Of a stretch of DNA of 5,149 nucleotides, positions 1 to 5,149 are shown piece by piece. The translations under genes and the position numbers were made by a program. Every line of letters begins with the position of its first letter. The stretch's first letter is position 1. The DNA comes from an uncultured Lysobacter sp. GTDB lineage: Bacteria > Pseudomonadota > Gammaproteobacteria > Xanthomonadales > Xanthomonadaceae. Location of the stretch: assembly GCA_902805755.1 (NCBI GenBank), contig CADCUA010000673.1, positions 1 through 5,149 of the forward strand, written 5' to 3'. The notes beneath the pieces are model-generated. The model saw only the letters and a list, made by a program, of their open reading frames with translations. It did no database searches and was not told the DNA's origin.

Positions 1-7
1 GCTTCTT

Positions 8-71
8 GCCGCCCCTTGCGTTGTCCGTGTTGCCCGGGGGTTTCGGCGGGGCGGCCGTGTCAGGACAAGGG
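8..71 (+). other. GC-rich leader with two competing inverted repeats upstream of the VpsR-type regulator
   Basis: An 8-base perfect inverted repeat pairs positions 8-15 (GCCGCCCC) with 48-55 (GGGGCGGC). A second set pairs CCCTTG at 13-18 with CAAGGG at 66-71, and TTGTCC at 21-26 with GGACAA at 63-68. The 13-18 pairing uses bases 13-15 of the first stem and would mask the likely ribosome binding site at 67-71, so the two folds exclude each other. No clear sigma-70 or sigma-54 promoter is visible in these 79 bases, and no preceding gene can be recognised. In DNA this rich in G+C such pairings arise easily by chance, and it is unknown whether the segment is transcribed. Confidence 0.25.
67..71 (+). 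promoter_or_regulatory. Ribosome binding site for the VpsR-type regulator
   Basis: AAGGG lies 8 bases before the ATG at 80, inside a purine-rich run that continues to 77. It supports 80 as the start over the GTG at 179, which would remove the poorly conserved first 33 residues. Confidence 0.6.
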
Positions 72-79
72 AAGGGACG

Positions 80-1558
80 ATGGCGACGGATGGAGCAGGC
101 ACAGCAACGTTCGCAGCGGCACCCGCGAACCAGGAAAACGCGCTCGCGGGTGTTTCGATCAGTGACCCCGCAGCGGGCGTGGGTCCGGATGCGCAGCGCG
201 ATCTGATCTATATCTCCCACGGCGGCGCCGGACGCGTGCTCGCGTTCGGTCGGCTGCAACGGCTGGGCTGGCGTCTGCTGCGCGCGCAGGACGCGCGCGC
301 GGTGCTGCGCATCCTGCAGCGCGAGCCGGACAAGGCCTTCGCGGCGCTGATCGACCTGCGCGAAGGCTTCTGCCTGCAGGACCTGGCCGCGTTCGGGCCG
401 GCGCTGTCGCAGCCGAACGTCGGCTGGGTGGCGGGCATCGAGACCCGGCAGCTGGGCGACGAAGCCGTGCGGCGGCTGGTGCGCGATTACTGCTACGACT
501 ACGTCACCCTGCCCTGCCCCGAAGCCGTGCTGGACACCGTGGTCGGCCATGCGCACGGCATGGCGCGGCTCGCCTGCGGCGCCGGTGCGGGCCGTGCGGA
601 CACCGATGCCGACGGCATCATCGGCGACAGCCCGGCAATGCAGCTGCTCGCGCGCACGCTGCGCAAGGCGGCGATGACGGACGCGCCGGTGTTCATCGCC
701 GGCGAGACCGGCACCGGCAAGGAACTCGCCGCGCGCGCGGTACACCGGCAGTCGCGCCGGCAGGCGGCGCCGTTCGTGGCGATCAATTGCGGCGCGATTC
801 CGCAGAGCCTGGTGCAGTCGGAGCTGTTCGGCTACGAGCGCGGCGCTTTCAGCGGCGCGCAGGGCCGCAAGCTGGGCCGCATCGAGACCGCGCACGGCGG
901 CACGCTGTTCCTGGACGAAATCGGTGATCTGCCGCTGGAGAGCCAGGCCTCGCTGCTGCGCTTTCTGCAGCAGGGCACGATAGAGCGCCTCGGCGGGCAC
1001 GAGGAGATCCGTGTCGACGTGCGCATCGTCTCGGCGACGCACCATGATCTCGACGCCGCAGTGGCCGCCGGCCAGTTCCGCGCCGACCTCTACCACCGCC
1101 TGTGCGTGCTGCGCCTGCAGCAGCCGCCACTGCGCGAACGCGGCGCCGACATCGACGCGCTCGCGAACTGGGCGCTGCGCCTGTACTCGAAGGAAGGCCA
1201 GCGCACGTTGAAAGGCTTCGCGCCGTGTGCGCGCCATGCGCTGCACACGCACGGCTGGCCCGGCAACGTGCGCGAACTCATCAACCGCGTGCGCCAGGCG
1301 GTGGTGATGGCGGAAGGGCGCCTGATCACCGCCGCCGACCTGCAACTGGAGAACGACCTGTCGCGGCCACCACCGACGCTGGACGAGGTGCGCGATGCCG
1401 CCACGCGCGATGCGATCGAACGCGCGTTGCAACGCAATCGCGGCCGGCTGATCGACACCGCCCGCGAGCTCGGTGTCTCGCGGGTGACGCTGTACCGCTT
1501 GATCGGGCGCCATGGCCTGCGCGCAGCGGACGAAGCCGAGCCGGTGACGCCGGACTGA
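80..1558 (+). CDS. VpsR-type sigma-54-dependent transcriptional activator (bacterial enhancer-binding protein)
   Basis: A 492-residue cytoplasmic DNA-binding activator that should remodel the sigma-54 RNA polymerase closed complex by ATP hydrolysis. Residues 1-40 are low-complexity and probably dispensable. Residues 41-165 resemble the VpsR N-terminal domain, a receiver-like fold, with an aspartate (D92, in ALIDLREG) where a receiver carries its phospho-acceptor. The AAA+ domain (about 180-425) has Walker A GETGTGKE at 208-215, a GAFSGA loop at 255-260 (usual GAFTGA), Walker B GGTLFLDE at 273-280, an FRADLYHRL arginine-finger segment at 333-341 and WPGNVREL (sensor II) at 393-400. A Fis-type helix-turn-helix occupies about 440-480 (ARELGVSRVTLYRLIGRHGL). 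Vibrio VpsR itself binds cyclic di-GMP, has a degenerate GAFTGA and works with sigma-70. This protein keeps the sigma-54 contact loop, so I infer a sigma-54 target. Whether it binds c-di-GMP cannot be seen. The family is clear; the regulon is unknown. Confidence 0.92.
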   Translation: MATDGAGTATFAAAPANQENALAGVSISDPAAGVGPDAQRDLIYISHGGAGRVLAFGRLQRLGWRLLRAQDARAVLRILQREPDKAFAALIDLREGFCLQDLAAFGPALSQPNVGWVAGIETRQLGDEAVRRLVRDYCYDYVTLPCPEAVLDTVVGHAHGMARLACGAGAGRADTDADGIIGDSPAMQLLARTLRKAAMTDAPVFIAGETGTGKELAARAVHRQSRRQAAPFVAINCGAIPQSLVQSELFGYERGAFSGAQGRKLGRIETAHGGTLFLDEIGDLPLESQASLLRFLQQGTIERLGGHEEIRVDVRIVSATHHDLDAAVAAGQFRADLYHRLCVLRLQQPPLRERGADIDALANWALRLYSKEGQRTLKGFAPCARHALHTHGWPGNVRELINRVRQAVVMAEGRLITAADLQLENDLSRPPPTLDEVRDAATRDAIERALQRNRGRLIDTARELGVSRVTLYRLIGRHGLRAADEAEPVTPD

Positions 1559-1703
1559 TTGGCTACGGCGCCTTTTACGCGCCGCGCCTGGAGTGATCGT
1601 GGGCGCAGCCGCGTGCTCGCGCGTGACGTTTCGGTTTTTGAGTCACCGGTTTGTGCATGCGAGGATGGCCACCCCTGCGCCCTGCGCGTTCGATGCCGCT
1701 GCT
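1559..1703 (+). promoter_or_regulatory. Spacer between the regulator and the oxygenase, possible promoter
   Basis: This 145-base gap is T-richer than its surroundings between about 1628 and 1656. TTGAGT at 1638-1643 is a 4/6 match to a -35 box, and GAGGAT at 1661-1666, 17 bases further on, is a 3/6 match to a -10 box, giving a predicted start near 1673. A 5-base inverted repeat, GTGAC (1623-1627) with GTCAC (1642-1646), overlaps the -35-like box and could be an operator half-site pair. All these signals are weak. A 6-base stem at 1566-1571/1579-1584 lacks a following T-run, so read-through from the regulator gene remains possible. No sigma-54 -24/-12 element was recognised. Confidence 0.25.
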
Positions 1704-2426
1704 ATGTCCTCATCCGATCCCGCTGCCGACCGTCAGGACTTCATCGAGATCTACCCTGACGCGCTCGAGCCCGCGTACTGCCAGGCGTTGATCGAGCGCT
1801 TCGGCGGCAGCAGCCACGTCAAACCGGGCCTCGTGGGCGGCGGTCTGATGCCGGATCTGAAAGACAGCCGCGATCTGACGATCAGCTCGTTGCCGGAGTG
1901 GCGCGACGTTGAGAACGCGTTGAACCAGGCGGTGTTTGCAGGGCTTATGAAATATCTGCGCCGCTACCCGCACACGCTGATCGCGCCGCTGATGCTGGAA
2001 GTACCCGGAGCGAACGGCGCGCGCCACAGGCTGACGCCCGAGCGCCTGCTGGCGATGAGCGATGAGGATCTGAGCCCGGTCGTGCAGACCGTGTTCCGCC
2101 CCGGCGCGATCAACCTGCAGCGTTACACCGCCGGCCAGGGCGGCTATCCGTACTGGCATTGCGAGCTGTACCCGCGCGATCCGCGCGCCGACACGCTGCA
2201 TCGCCACCTGCTGTGGACGATCTACCTCAACGAGGGTTTCAGCGAGGGCGAGACCGAATTTCTGTATCAGCAGCGCAAGGTCGCGCCAAAGACCGGCGCC
2301 CTGCTGATCGCGCCCGCGGCGTTCACGCACACGCATCGTGGCAACCGGCCGCAGGGCGGGGACAAGTTCATCGCGACGAGCTGGGTGCTGTTCCAGCGCG
2401 CCGAGCAGCTGTTCGGCGGCGGTTGA
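1704..2426 (+). CDS. 2-oxoglutarate/Fe(II)-dependent oxygenase, prolyl 4-hydroxylase-like
   Basis: A soluble non-haem iron oxygenase of 240 residues from ATG 1704, predicted to couple 2-oxoglutarate decarboxylation to oxidation of an unknown substrate, perhaps a protein side chain. The double-stranded beta-helix core shows the proximal pair in YWHCELYP (codons 2157-2165: His-Cys-Glu), a LLWTIYLNEGFSEGETEF strand pair, and the distal iron ligand in FTHTHRGN. A lysine (GGDKF) sits ten residues after the second of these histidines, the spacing between iron histidine and 2-oxoglutarate-binding lysine in prolyl 4-hydroxylases. The third iron ligand is Glu (HxE) rather than the common Asp. Start choice: the frame is open from GTG 1593 (277 residues) and ATG 1665 (253), but codons before 1704 include atypical ttt, agt and agg and the peptide looks non-coding. 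The recognisable domain begins at DFIEIYPD just after 1704. No start has a well-placed Shine-Dalgarno; GAGG at 1661-1664 touches ATG 1665. The fold is confident, the substrate unknown. It is co-oriented with the upstream regulator and convergent with the receiver gene. Confidence 0.85.
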   Translation: MSSSDPAADRQDFIEIYPDALEPAYCQALIERFGGSSHVKPGLVGGGLMPDLKDSRDLTISSLPEWRDVENALNQAVFAGLMKYLRRYPHTLIAPLMLEVPGANGARHRLTPERLLAMSDEDLSPVVQTVFRPGAINLQRYTAGQGGYPYWHCELYPRDPRADTLHRHLLWTIYLNEGFSEGETEFLYQQRKVAPKTGALLIAPAAFTHTHRGNRPQGGDKFIATSWVLFQRAEQLFGGG

Positions 2427-2440
2427 GCGGCCCTCAACCG
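2420..2440. terminator. Bidirectional hairpin in the convergent junction, containing both stop codons
   Basis: CGGTTGAG (2420-2427) and CTCAACCG (2433-2440) form a perfect 8-base stem with a 5-base loop (CGGCC). The oxygenase stop TGA (2424-2426) pairs exactly with the receiver-gene stop (TCA on the plus strand, 2434-2436). The position suits a shared terminator for the two convergent genes, but there is no T-run on either side, so it would be a weak or Rho-assisted terminator, or a 3'-end stabilising structure. Confidence 0.45.
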
Positions 2441-2871
2441 GCCGTGCGCGGGTGGTTGAGCACGAGCCAGTACAGGCCGACCTGCTTGACCGCCCACACG
2501 AACTGCTCGAAATCCACCGGCTTCTGGATATAGCTGTTCACGCCCAGCGCATAGCTCGCCTCGACGTCGAACGGTTCGGTGCTTGTGGTCAGCACCACCA
2601 CCGGCAGCGTGCGCGTGGTCTCGTTCGAACGGATCGCCTGCAGCACTTCGCGCCCGTCGACTTTCGGCAGGTTCAGATCGAGCAGGACGATCGATGGCAG
2701 CTCGTTCGCGTCACGGTCGCTGTAACGCCCGCGTGCGAACAGGTAATCGATCGCTTCGGCGCCATCGCCCACCACGACCAGCCGGTTCGCGACTTTCGCC
2801 TCGTCGAACGCGAGCCGCGTGAGCTCGACGTCATCGGGATTGTCTTCGACCAGCAGGATGTCTTTATGCAT
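2434..2871 (-). CDS. Stand-alone response regulator receiver, CheY/Rcp1-like
   Basis: A 145-residue cytoplasmic single receiver domain with no DNA-binding or enzymatic output. All phosphorylation-site residues are present: the acidic pair E9/D10 in LLVEDN, phospho-acceptor D65 in LLDLNLPK, the switch threonine in VLTTS (95-97) and K117 in YIQKPVD. The LLDLNLPKVDG segment and the C-terminal WLVLNHP ending resemble Rcp1, the receiver that serves cyanobacterial phytochrome kinases, and related regulators paired with PAS/GAF kinases. The start ATG at 2871 lies inside the last codons of the upstream kinase gene: the kinase stop TAA is 2864-2866, an 8-base overlap (ATGCATAA on the minus strand). 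There is no strong Shine-Dalgarno, so translation is probably coupled to the kinase. It presumably accepts phosphate from that kinase and signals through protein contact or acts as a phosphate sink. The output partner is not in the window. Confidence 0.92.
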   Translation of the reverse strand: MHKDILLVEDNPDDVELTRLAFDEAKVANRLVVVGDGAEAIDYLFARGRYSDRDANELPSIVLLDLNLPKVDGREVLQAIRSNETTRTLPVVVLTTSTEPFDVEASYALGVNSYIQKPVDFEQFVWAVKQVGLYWLVLNHPRTAG

Positions 2872-3958
2872 GCGGGGCACTCTCGGCCGCGGGGGCGGCC
2901 GGCAATTCGATCGTGAACACGCTGCCGGCCTGCGGCTGCGACTGCGCGTGGATATGTCCGCCATGGCGCTGGGCGATGCATTGCGCGATGGCCAGGCCGA
3001 GCCCGTGGCCGCCGCCCTGGTCGGGCCCGTGCAGGCGCTGGAATGGCTGGAACAGCTTGTGAGCATACTGCATGTCGAAACCGCAGCCGCGGTCGTGGAT
3101 GCGCAGGCGCATGAGCCCGTCGTCGCATTCGCCTTCGACGCGGATGTCGATGCCACCGCAACCGCGCGAGAACTTCCAGGCATTGCCCAGCACCTGCGCG
3201 AGCATGAGCTTGAGGAGGCGTTCGTCGCCCTGCGCGCGCAGTCCCGGCTGCACCTGCACACGCGCTTCGATGGCCTCGTCCGCGGCGTGCGCTTCGCGCA
3301 GTTCGGCGATCACCCATTCGGCAAGCAGGCTCAGGTCGACCACCGCCGTGCGCAACTCGGCGCGCATCGCCAGCGACAGCTCCGATAGCGCCACAAGCAA
3401 CCCGCCCATGCGCGCGGCCGCGTTGCGGATGCGGCCGAGATGATCGCGGTCGGTGTCATCCAGGCGCGCGGCGGCGCGCTTGCCCAGCAGCTGCGCGAAG
3501 CTGTCGATCGAGCGCAGCGGCGCGCGCAGGTCATGCGCGATCGCGTCGGCGAACAGTTGCAACGGGTGGCGATCACGATTTGTATTCGGCACGACGTGCT
3601 CGAGCATCACCGCTTGCACGGCGCCATGCGCATCGCGCAGCGCTACGGCATGTATCGGCGTGGCCAAAACGAGGCCTTGCCGCAGCCAGTGCTGTTCGGC
3701 TTCGACGCCCTCCTCGCTGGCCATGGCGGCATCGAGTTGCCGCTGCATCGCCGCGCATGAGCTCTGCAGCAGGCAGTCGAACACCGGATGCCCGTGCAGC
3801 GCGGCCGCTTCCCGACCCACCAGGCGTTCGAATGCGGGATTGAGTTCAAGCCATCGACCCTGCGCATCCACGATCGCGATCGCGGCGCGCGTGACCTGCA
3901 GCGCTGCGCGCCAGCGGTCGTCGGAAGGGCCGCCGTGCGGATCGAAAGGAGTGGGCAT
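2864..3958 (-). CDS. Soluble PAS-domain sensor histidine kinase (PAS-HisKA-HATPase)
   Basis: A 364-residue kinase with no signal peptide or membrane segment, so it senses a cytoplasmic signal. An N-terminal PAS domain spans about 15-125 (AIAIVDAQGRWLELNPAFERLVGRE is the typical PAS opening); its ligand cannot be read from sequence. The HisKA domain (about 133-197) carries the H-box AHDLRAPLRSIDSF with phospho-acceptor H142. The ATPase domain (about 240-353) has the N-box LAQVLGNAWKFS with N259, the G1 box DRGCGFD (289-295), LFQPFQRLH (302-310) and the G2 box GGGHGLGLAI (315-324). The H-box, NAWKF and FQRLH signatures match the phytochrome-like kinase group that usually pairs with Rcp1-type receivers, agreeing with the gene immediately downstream. 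The last 11 or so residues are Ala/Pro-rich. No Shine-Dalgarno precedes ATG 3958: the minus-strand sequence before it is pyrimidine-rich, so the start is the only plausible one but not independently supported. The gene is divergent from the permease. Confidence 0.92.
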   Translation of the reverse strand: MPTPFDPHGGPSDDRWRAALQVTRAAIAIVDAQGRWLELNPAFERLVGREAAALHGHPVFDCLLQSSCAAMQRQLDAAMASEEGVEAEQHWLRQGLVLATPIHAVALRDAHGAVQAVMLEHVVPNTNRDRHPLQLFADAIAHDLRAPLRSIDSFAQLLGKRAAARLDDTDRDHLGRIRNAAARMGGLLVALSELSLAMRAELRTAVVDLSLLAEWVIAELREAHAADEAIEARVQVQPGLRAQGDERLLKLMLAQVLGNAWKFSRGCGGIDIRVEGECDDGLMRLRIHDRGCGFDMQYAHKLFQPFQRLHGPDQGGGHGLGLAIAQCIAQRHGGHIHAQSQPQAGSVFTIELPAAPAAESAPHA

Positions 3959-4059
3959 GCACAGGAGGGCGTCGTGATTGCGCGCGAAGTCTACCGCGGG
4001 GCCGTGACGGGTCGCTGCACCGGCTTCGCATGGGGATGCCGCACAATCGCGCCATGCCG
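3959..4059. promoter_or_regulatory. Divergent intergenic region between the kinase and permease genes
   Basis: About 100 bases must hold the start signals for both genes. On the plus strand there is a near-consensus Shine-Dalgarno (AGGAGG, 3963-3968) followed by a short ORF. CACAAT at 4042-4047 is a 4/6 match to a -10 box about seven bases before ATG 4054, which would allow a leaderless permease transcript, but no -35 box stands 17 bases upstream. A 6-base inverted repeat, GCGAAG (3984-3989) with CTTCGC (4024-4029), encloses 34 bases. On the minus strand TAGACT (3988-3993) is a 4/6 match to -35 without a good -10. No promoter can be assigned firmly. Confidence 0.35.
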
Positions 4060-4063
4060 ATGA
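3974..4063 (+). CDS. Possible 29-codon leader ORF coupled to the permease start
   Basis: AGGAGG at 3963-3968 sits five bases before GTG 3974, an ideal Shine-Dalgarno arrangement. The frame runs 29 codons to TGA 4061-4063, which overlaps the permease ATG at 4060 as ATGA, the classic stop-start coupling arrangement. None of the candidate permease starts (4030, 4036, 4054, 4060) has its own convincing Shine-Dalgarno, so coupling would explain how it is translated. The peptide is Cys/Arg/Gly-rich with no recognisable domain, and the frame is also open upstream, antisense to the kinase, so openness alone is not evidence. It could be a regulatory leader peptide or chance. The AGGAGG is reverse-complementary to the kinase 5' leader and cannot serve the kinase. 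Confidence 0.3.
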   Translation: MIAREVYRGAVTGRCTGFAWGCRTIAPCR

Positions 4064-5149
4064 TCGAGCTCGAGCAGGCGCTGTTCCTGTCCATCCTTGC
4101 GGGTGCGTTGTACCTGTTCGTCAGCGAACGCCTGCGCGTGGACGTCACCGCGATGCTGACGCTGCTCGCGCTCGTGCTCACCGGCGTGCTCGATTCCAAG
4201 CAGGCGCTGTCGGGGTTTGCCAGCGAGCCGGCGATCATCGTCGCGGCGGTGTTCGTGATCTCGGGCGGACTGGCCGCCACCGGGCTCACCGAGCGCATCG
4301 GCCAGGGCATCGGGCGCGCGGCGGGAAAGCGCGAGTCCCGTGCGATCGCGGTCATCATGCCCGCGGTCGCCGCGCTGGCGTCGTTTACGCACCACGTGAT
4401 GGTCACGGCGATGATGCTGCCGATCCTCACGCGCTTCGCGCAGTCGCGCGGCCTGTCGGTCTCGCGGCTGTTGATGCCGATGTCGTTCGCCGCCTCACTG
4501 GGCACGACGCTCACGCTGGTCAGCGCGCCCGCGTTCCTGCTGGCGAACCATGTGATCGAACGCAGCGGCGAGCCCGGGCTGGGCATCTTCTCGATCACGC
4601 CGATCGGCATCGCGCTGATCGTCATCGGCCTGGCCTACATGCTGATCGCACGCTGGCTGCTGCCGAAGCATTTCGGCGCGATGGCCGAAGCCGATTACAT
4701 GCGCCTGGACCGCTACCGCACCGAGCTGCTGGTCGTGGAGGGTTCGCGCTGGAGCACGCGGCCGTTGAGCGAGTTGCAGAAGGCGCTCGGGGACCGCTTC
4801 CGCATGCGCGGCTGGATGCGCGACGGCAAGCTGCGCGCCGATCTGAACAACGCCAGCCCGCTGCTCAGTGGCGATGTGCTGCTGGTGGAGGCATCGGCCG
4901 ATGCACTCGCATCGCTGCACGATGACAGTGGCCTGGACCTCTATCCGGTCGCGCGCTTCGGCATGCACGCCAAGGGCGAGGGCGATCCGCAGCTCGTGCA
5001 GACGCTGGTCGCGCCGGGCTCGGAGTTCATCGGTCGCTCGGTCGGGGAAATCAATTTCGCGCGGCGCTTCGGCGCGGTCATCGTCGGCCTGTGGCGTCGC
5101 GACCGGGAAGTGTCCACGCGCCTGGCCGACGCGAAACTGTGCGAAAGCG
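4060..5149 (+). CDS. SLC13-type membrane permease with TrkA-C domains (3' truncated by window end)
   Basis: At least 363 residues, open to the window end; relatives are usually near 600, so the C-terminal membrane half is missing here. Helices are visible at about 8-25 (ALFLSILAGALYLFV), 30-45, 57-72 (AIIVAAVFVISGGL), 96-124, 136-164 and 177-203. Then come two soluble regulatory segments of TrkA-C/RCK_C type, about 218-296 (RTELLVVEGS...SGDVLLVEAS) and from about 312 (LVQTLVAPGSEFIGRSVGEI). The order, helices then two TrkA-C domains inserted mid-protein, is that of SLC13/DASS-like sodium-coupled anion permeases, some of them annotated for sulfate or dicarboxylates. Oddly, the usual NNT-type motif is replaced by THHVMVT (about 110-116) and the usual GTSTN by SAPAF (about 155-159), so substrate and coupling ion should not be copied from the family. 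ATG 4060 overlaps the leader-ORF stop. ATG 4054 is six bases upstream, and 4036 and 4030 are also in frame; the N-terminus of relatives best matches 4054 or 4060. Confidence 0.82.
   Translation, partial: MIELEQALFLSILAGALYLFVSERLRVDVTAMLTLLALVLTGVLDSKQALSGFASEPAIIVAAVFVISGGLAATGLTERIGQGIGRAAGKRESRAIAVIMPAVAALASFTHHVMVTAMMLPILTRFAQSRGLSVSRLLMPMSFAASLGTTLTLVSAPAFLLANHVIERSGEPGLGIFSITPIGIALIVIGLAYMLIARWLLPKHFGAMAEADYMRLDRYRTELLVVEGSRWSTRPLSELQKALGDRFRMRGWMRDGKLRADLNNASPLLSGDVLLVEASADALASLHDDSGLDLYPVARFGMHAKGEGDPQLVQTLVAPGSEFIGRSVGEINFARRFGAVIVGLWRRDREVSTRLADAKLCES

Noticed and set aside
6..206. A 66-codon plus-strand frame at the left edge
   Set aside because: It overlaps the regulator start in another frame, is Arg-rich with no domain, and has no ribosome binding site of its own.
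1566..1584. Hairpin after the regulator gene as an intrinsic terminator
   Set aside because: The stem is only 6 bases with a 7-base loop and no T-run follows. The five-T run at 1635-1639 is more than 50 bases away and not preceded by a good stem.
1710..2336. A 208-codon open frame on the minus strand
   Set aside because: It lies antisense to the oxygenase, whose iron- and cofactor-binding motifs are intact. Its Gln/Arg/Ala-rich translation is typical of the opposite strand of GC-rich coding DNA, and no domain is recognisable.
2338..2916. A 192-codon plus-strand open frame across the convergent junction
   Set aside because: It overlaps the oxygenase 3' end and is antisense to the receiver gene, whose phosphorylation residues are all present. 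It has no domain or ribosome binding site.
2434..3261. Extension of the receiver gene to a 275-codon frame
   Set aside because: The extra N-terminal codons are out of frame with, and fully inside, the kinase ATPase domain. They give a Ser/Ala/Arg-rich peptide, and the receiver fold starts exactly at ATG 2871.
4042..4047. CACAAT as a -10 box for a leaderless permease transcript
   Set aside because: Only a 4/6 match and no -35-like hexamer at the right distance; kept only as an alternative within the intergenic entry.
3846..4625. A 259-codon minus-strand open frame
   Set aside because: It is antisense to the permease helices and reads into the kinase start region; composition is that of a shadow frame.
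4495..4968. A 157-codon minus-strand open frame rich in His/Gln/Arg
   Set aside because: Antisense to the permease TrkA-C domain; no recognisable motif.

Overview
The window is about two-thirds G+C, with strongly G/C-ended codons and tightly packed genes. Protein similarities recalled from memory fit a high-GC gammaproteobacterium of the Xanthomonadaceae/Rhodanobacteraceae kind (Lysobacter-like). That assignment is inference; no rRNA or other marker gene is present. I see no tRNA, CRISPR array, insertion sequence or phage gene, so this looks like chromosomal core or near-core sequence.

Layout: (1) A short GC-rich leader (1-79) precedes a VpsR-type sigma-54 (bacterial enhancer-binding) activator on the plus strand (80-1558), with all the core AAA+ motifs and a C-terminal Fis-type helix-turn-helix. 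(2) After a spacer of about 145 bases, which is locally richer in T, comes a plus-strand 2-oxoglutarate/Fe(II) oxygenase of the prolyl-4-hydroxylase-like fold (start most likely 1704, end 2426). (3) Converging on it with a 7-base gap is a minus-strand two-component pair: a soluble PAS-HisKA-HATPase histidine kinase (3958 to 2864), followed with an 8-base overlap by a stand-alone CheY/Rcp1-like receiver (2871 to 2434). (4) Divergent from the kinase is a plus-strand SLC13-type membrane permease with TrkA-C (RCK_C) domains, truncated by the window end (4060-5149+).

The kinase and receiver clearly work as a phosphorelay pair, because they are translationally overlapped and each keeps its catalytic residues. 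The receiver has no output domain, so its downstream partner is not visible here. The regulator and oxygenase are co-oriented and might be co-transcribed, but nothing in the sequence proves a functional link. The kinase and permease share a divergent intergenic region of about 100 bases.

The points most worth a second look are: the permease lacks the usual NNT/TSTN ion-and-substrate motifs; a 29-codon leader ORF with a near-perfect Shine-Dalgarno ends in an ATGA overlap with the permease start; a perfect hairpin pairs the two convergent stop codons with each other; and the oxygenase uses an HxE rather than an HxD iron-binding pair. I do not see a multi-gene defence, biosynthetic or mobile system that I would call new.
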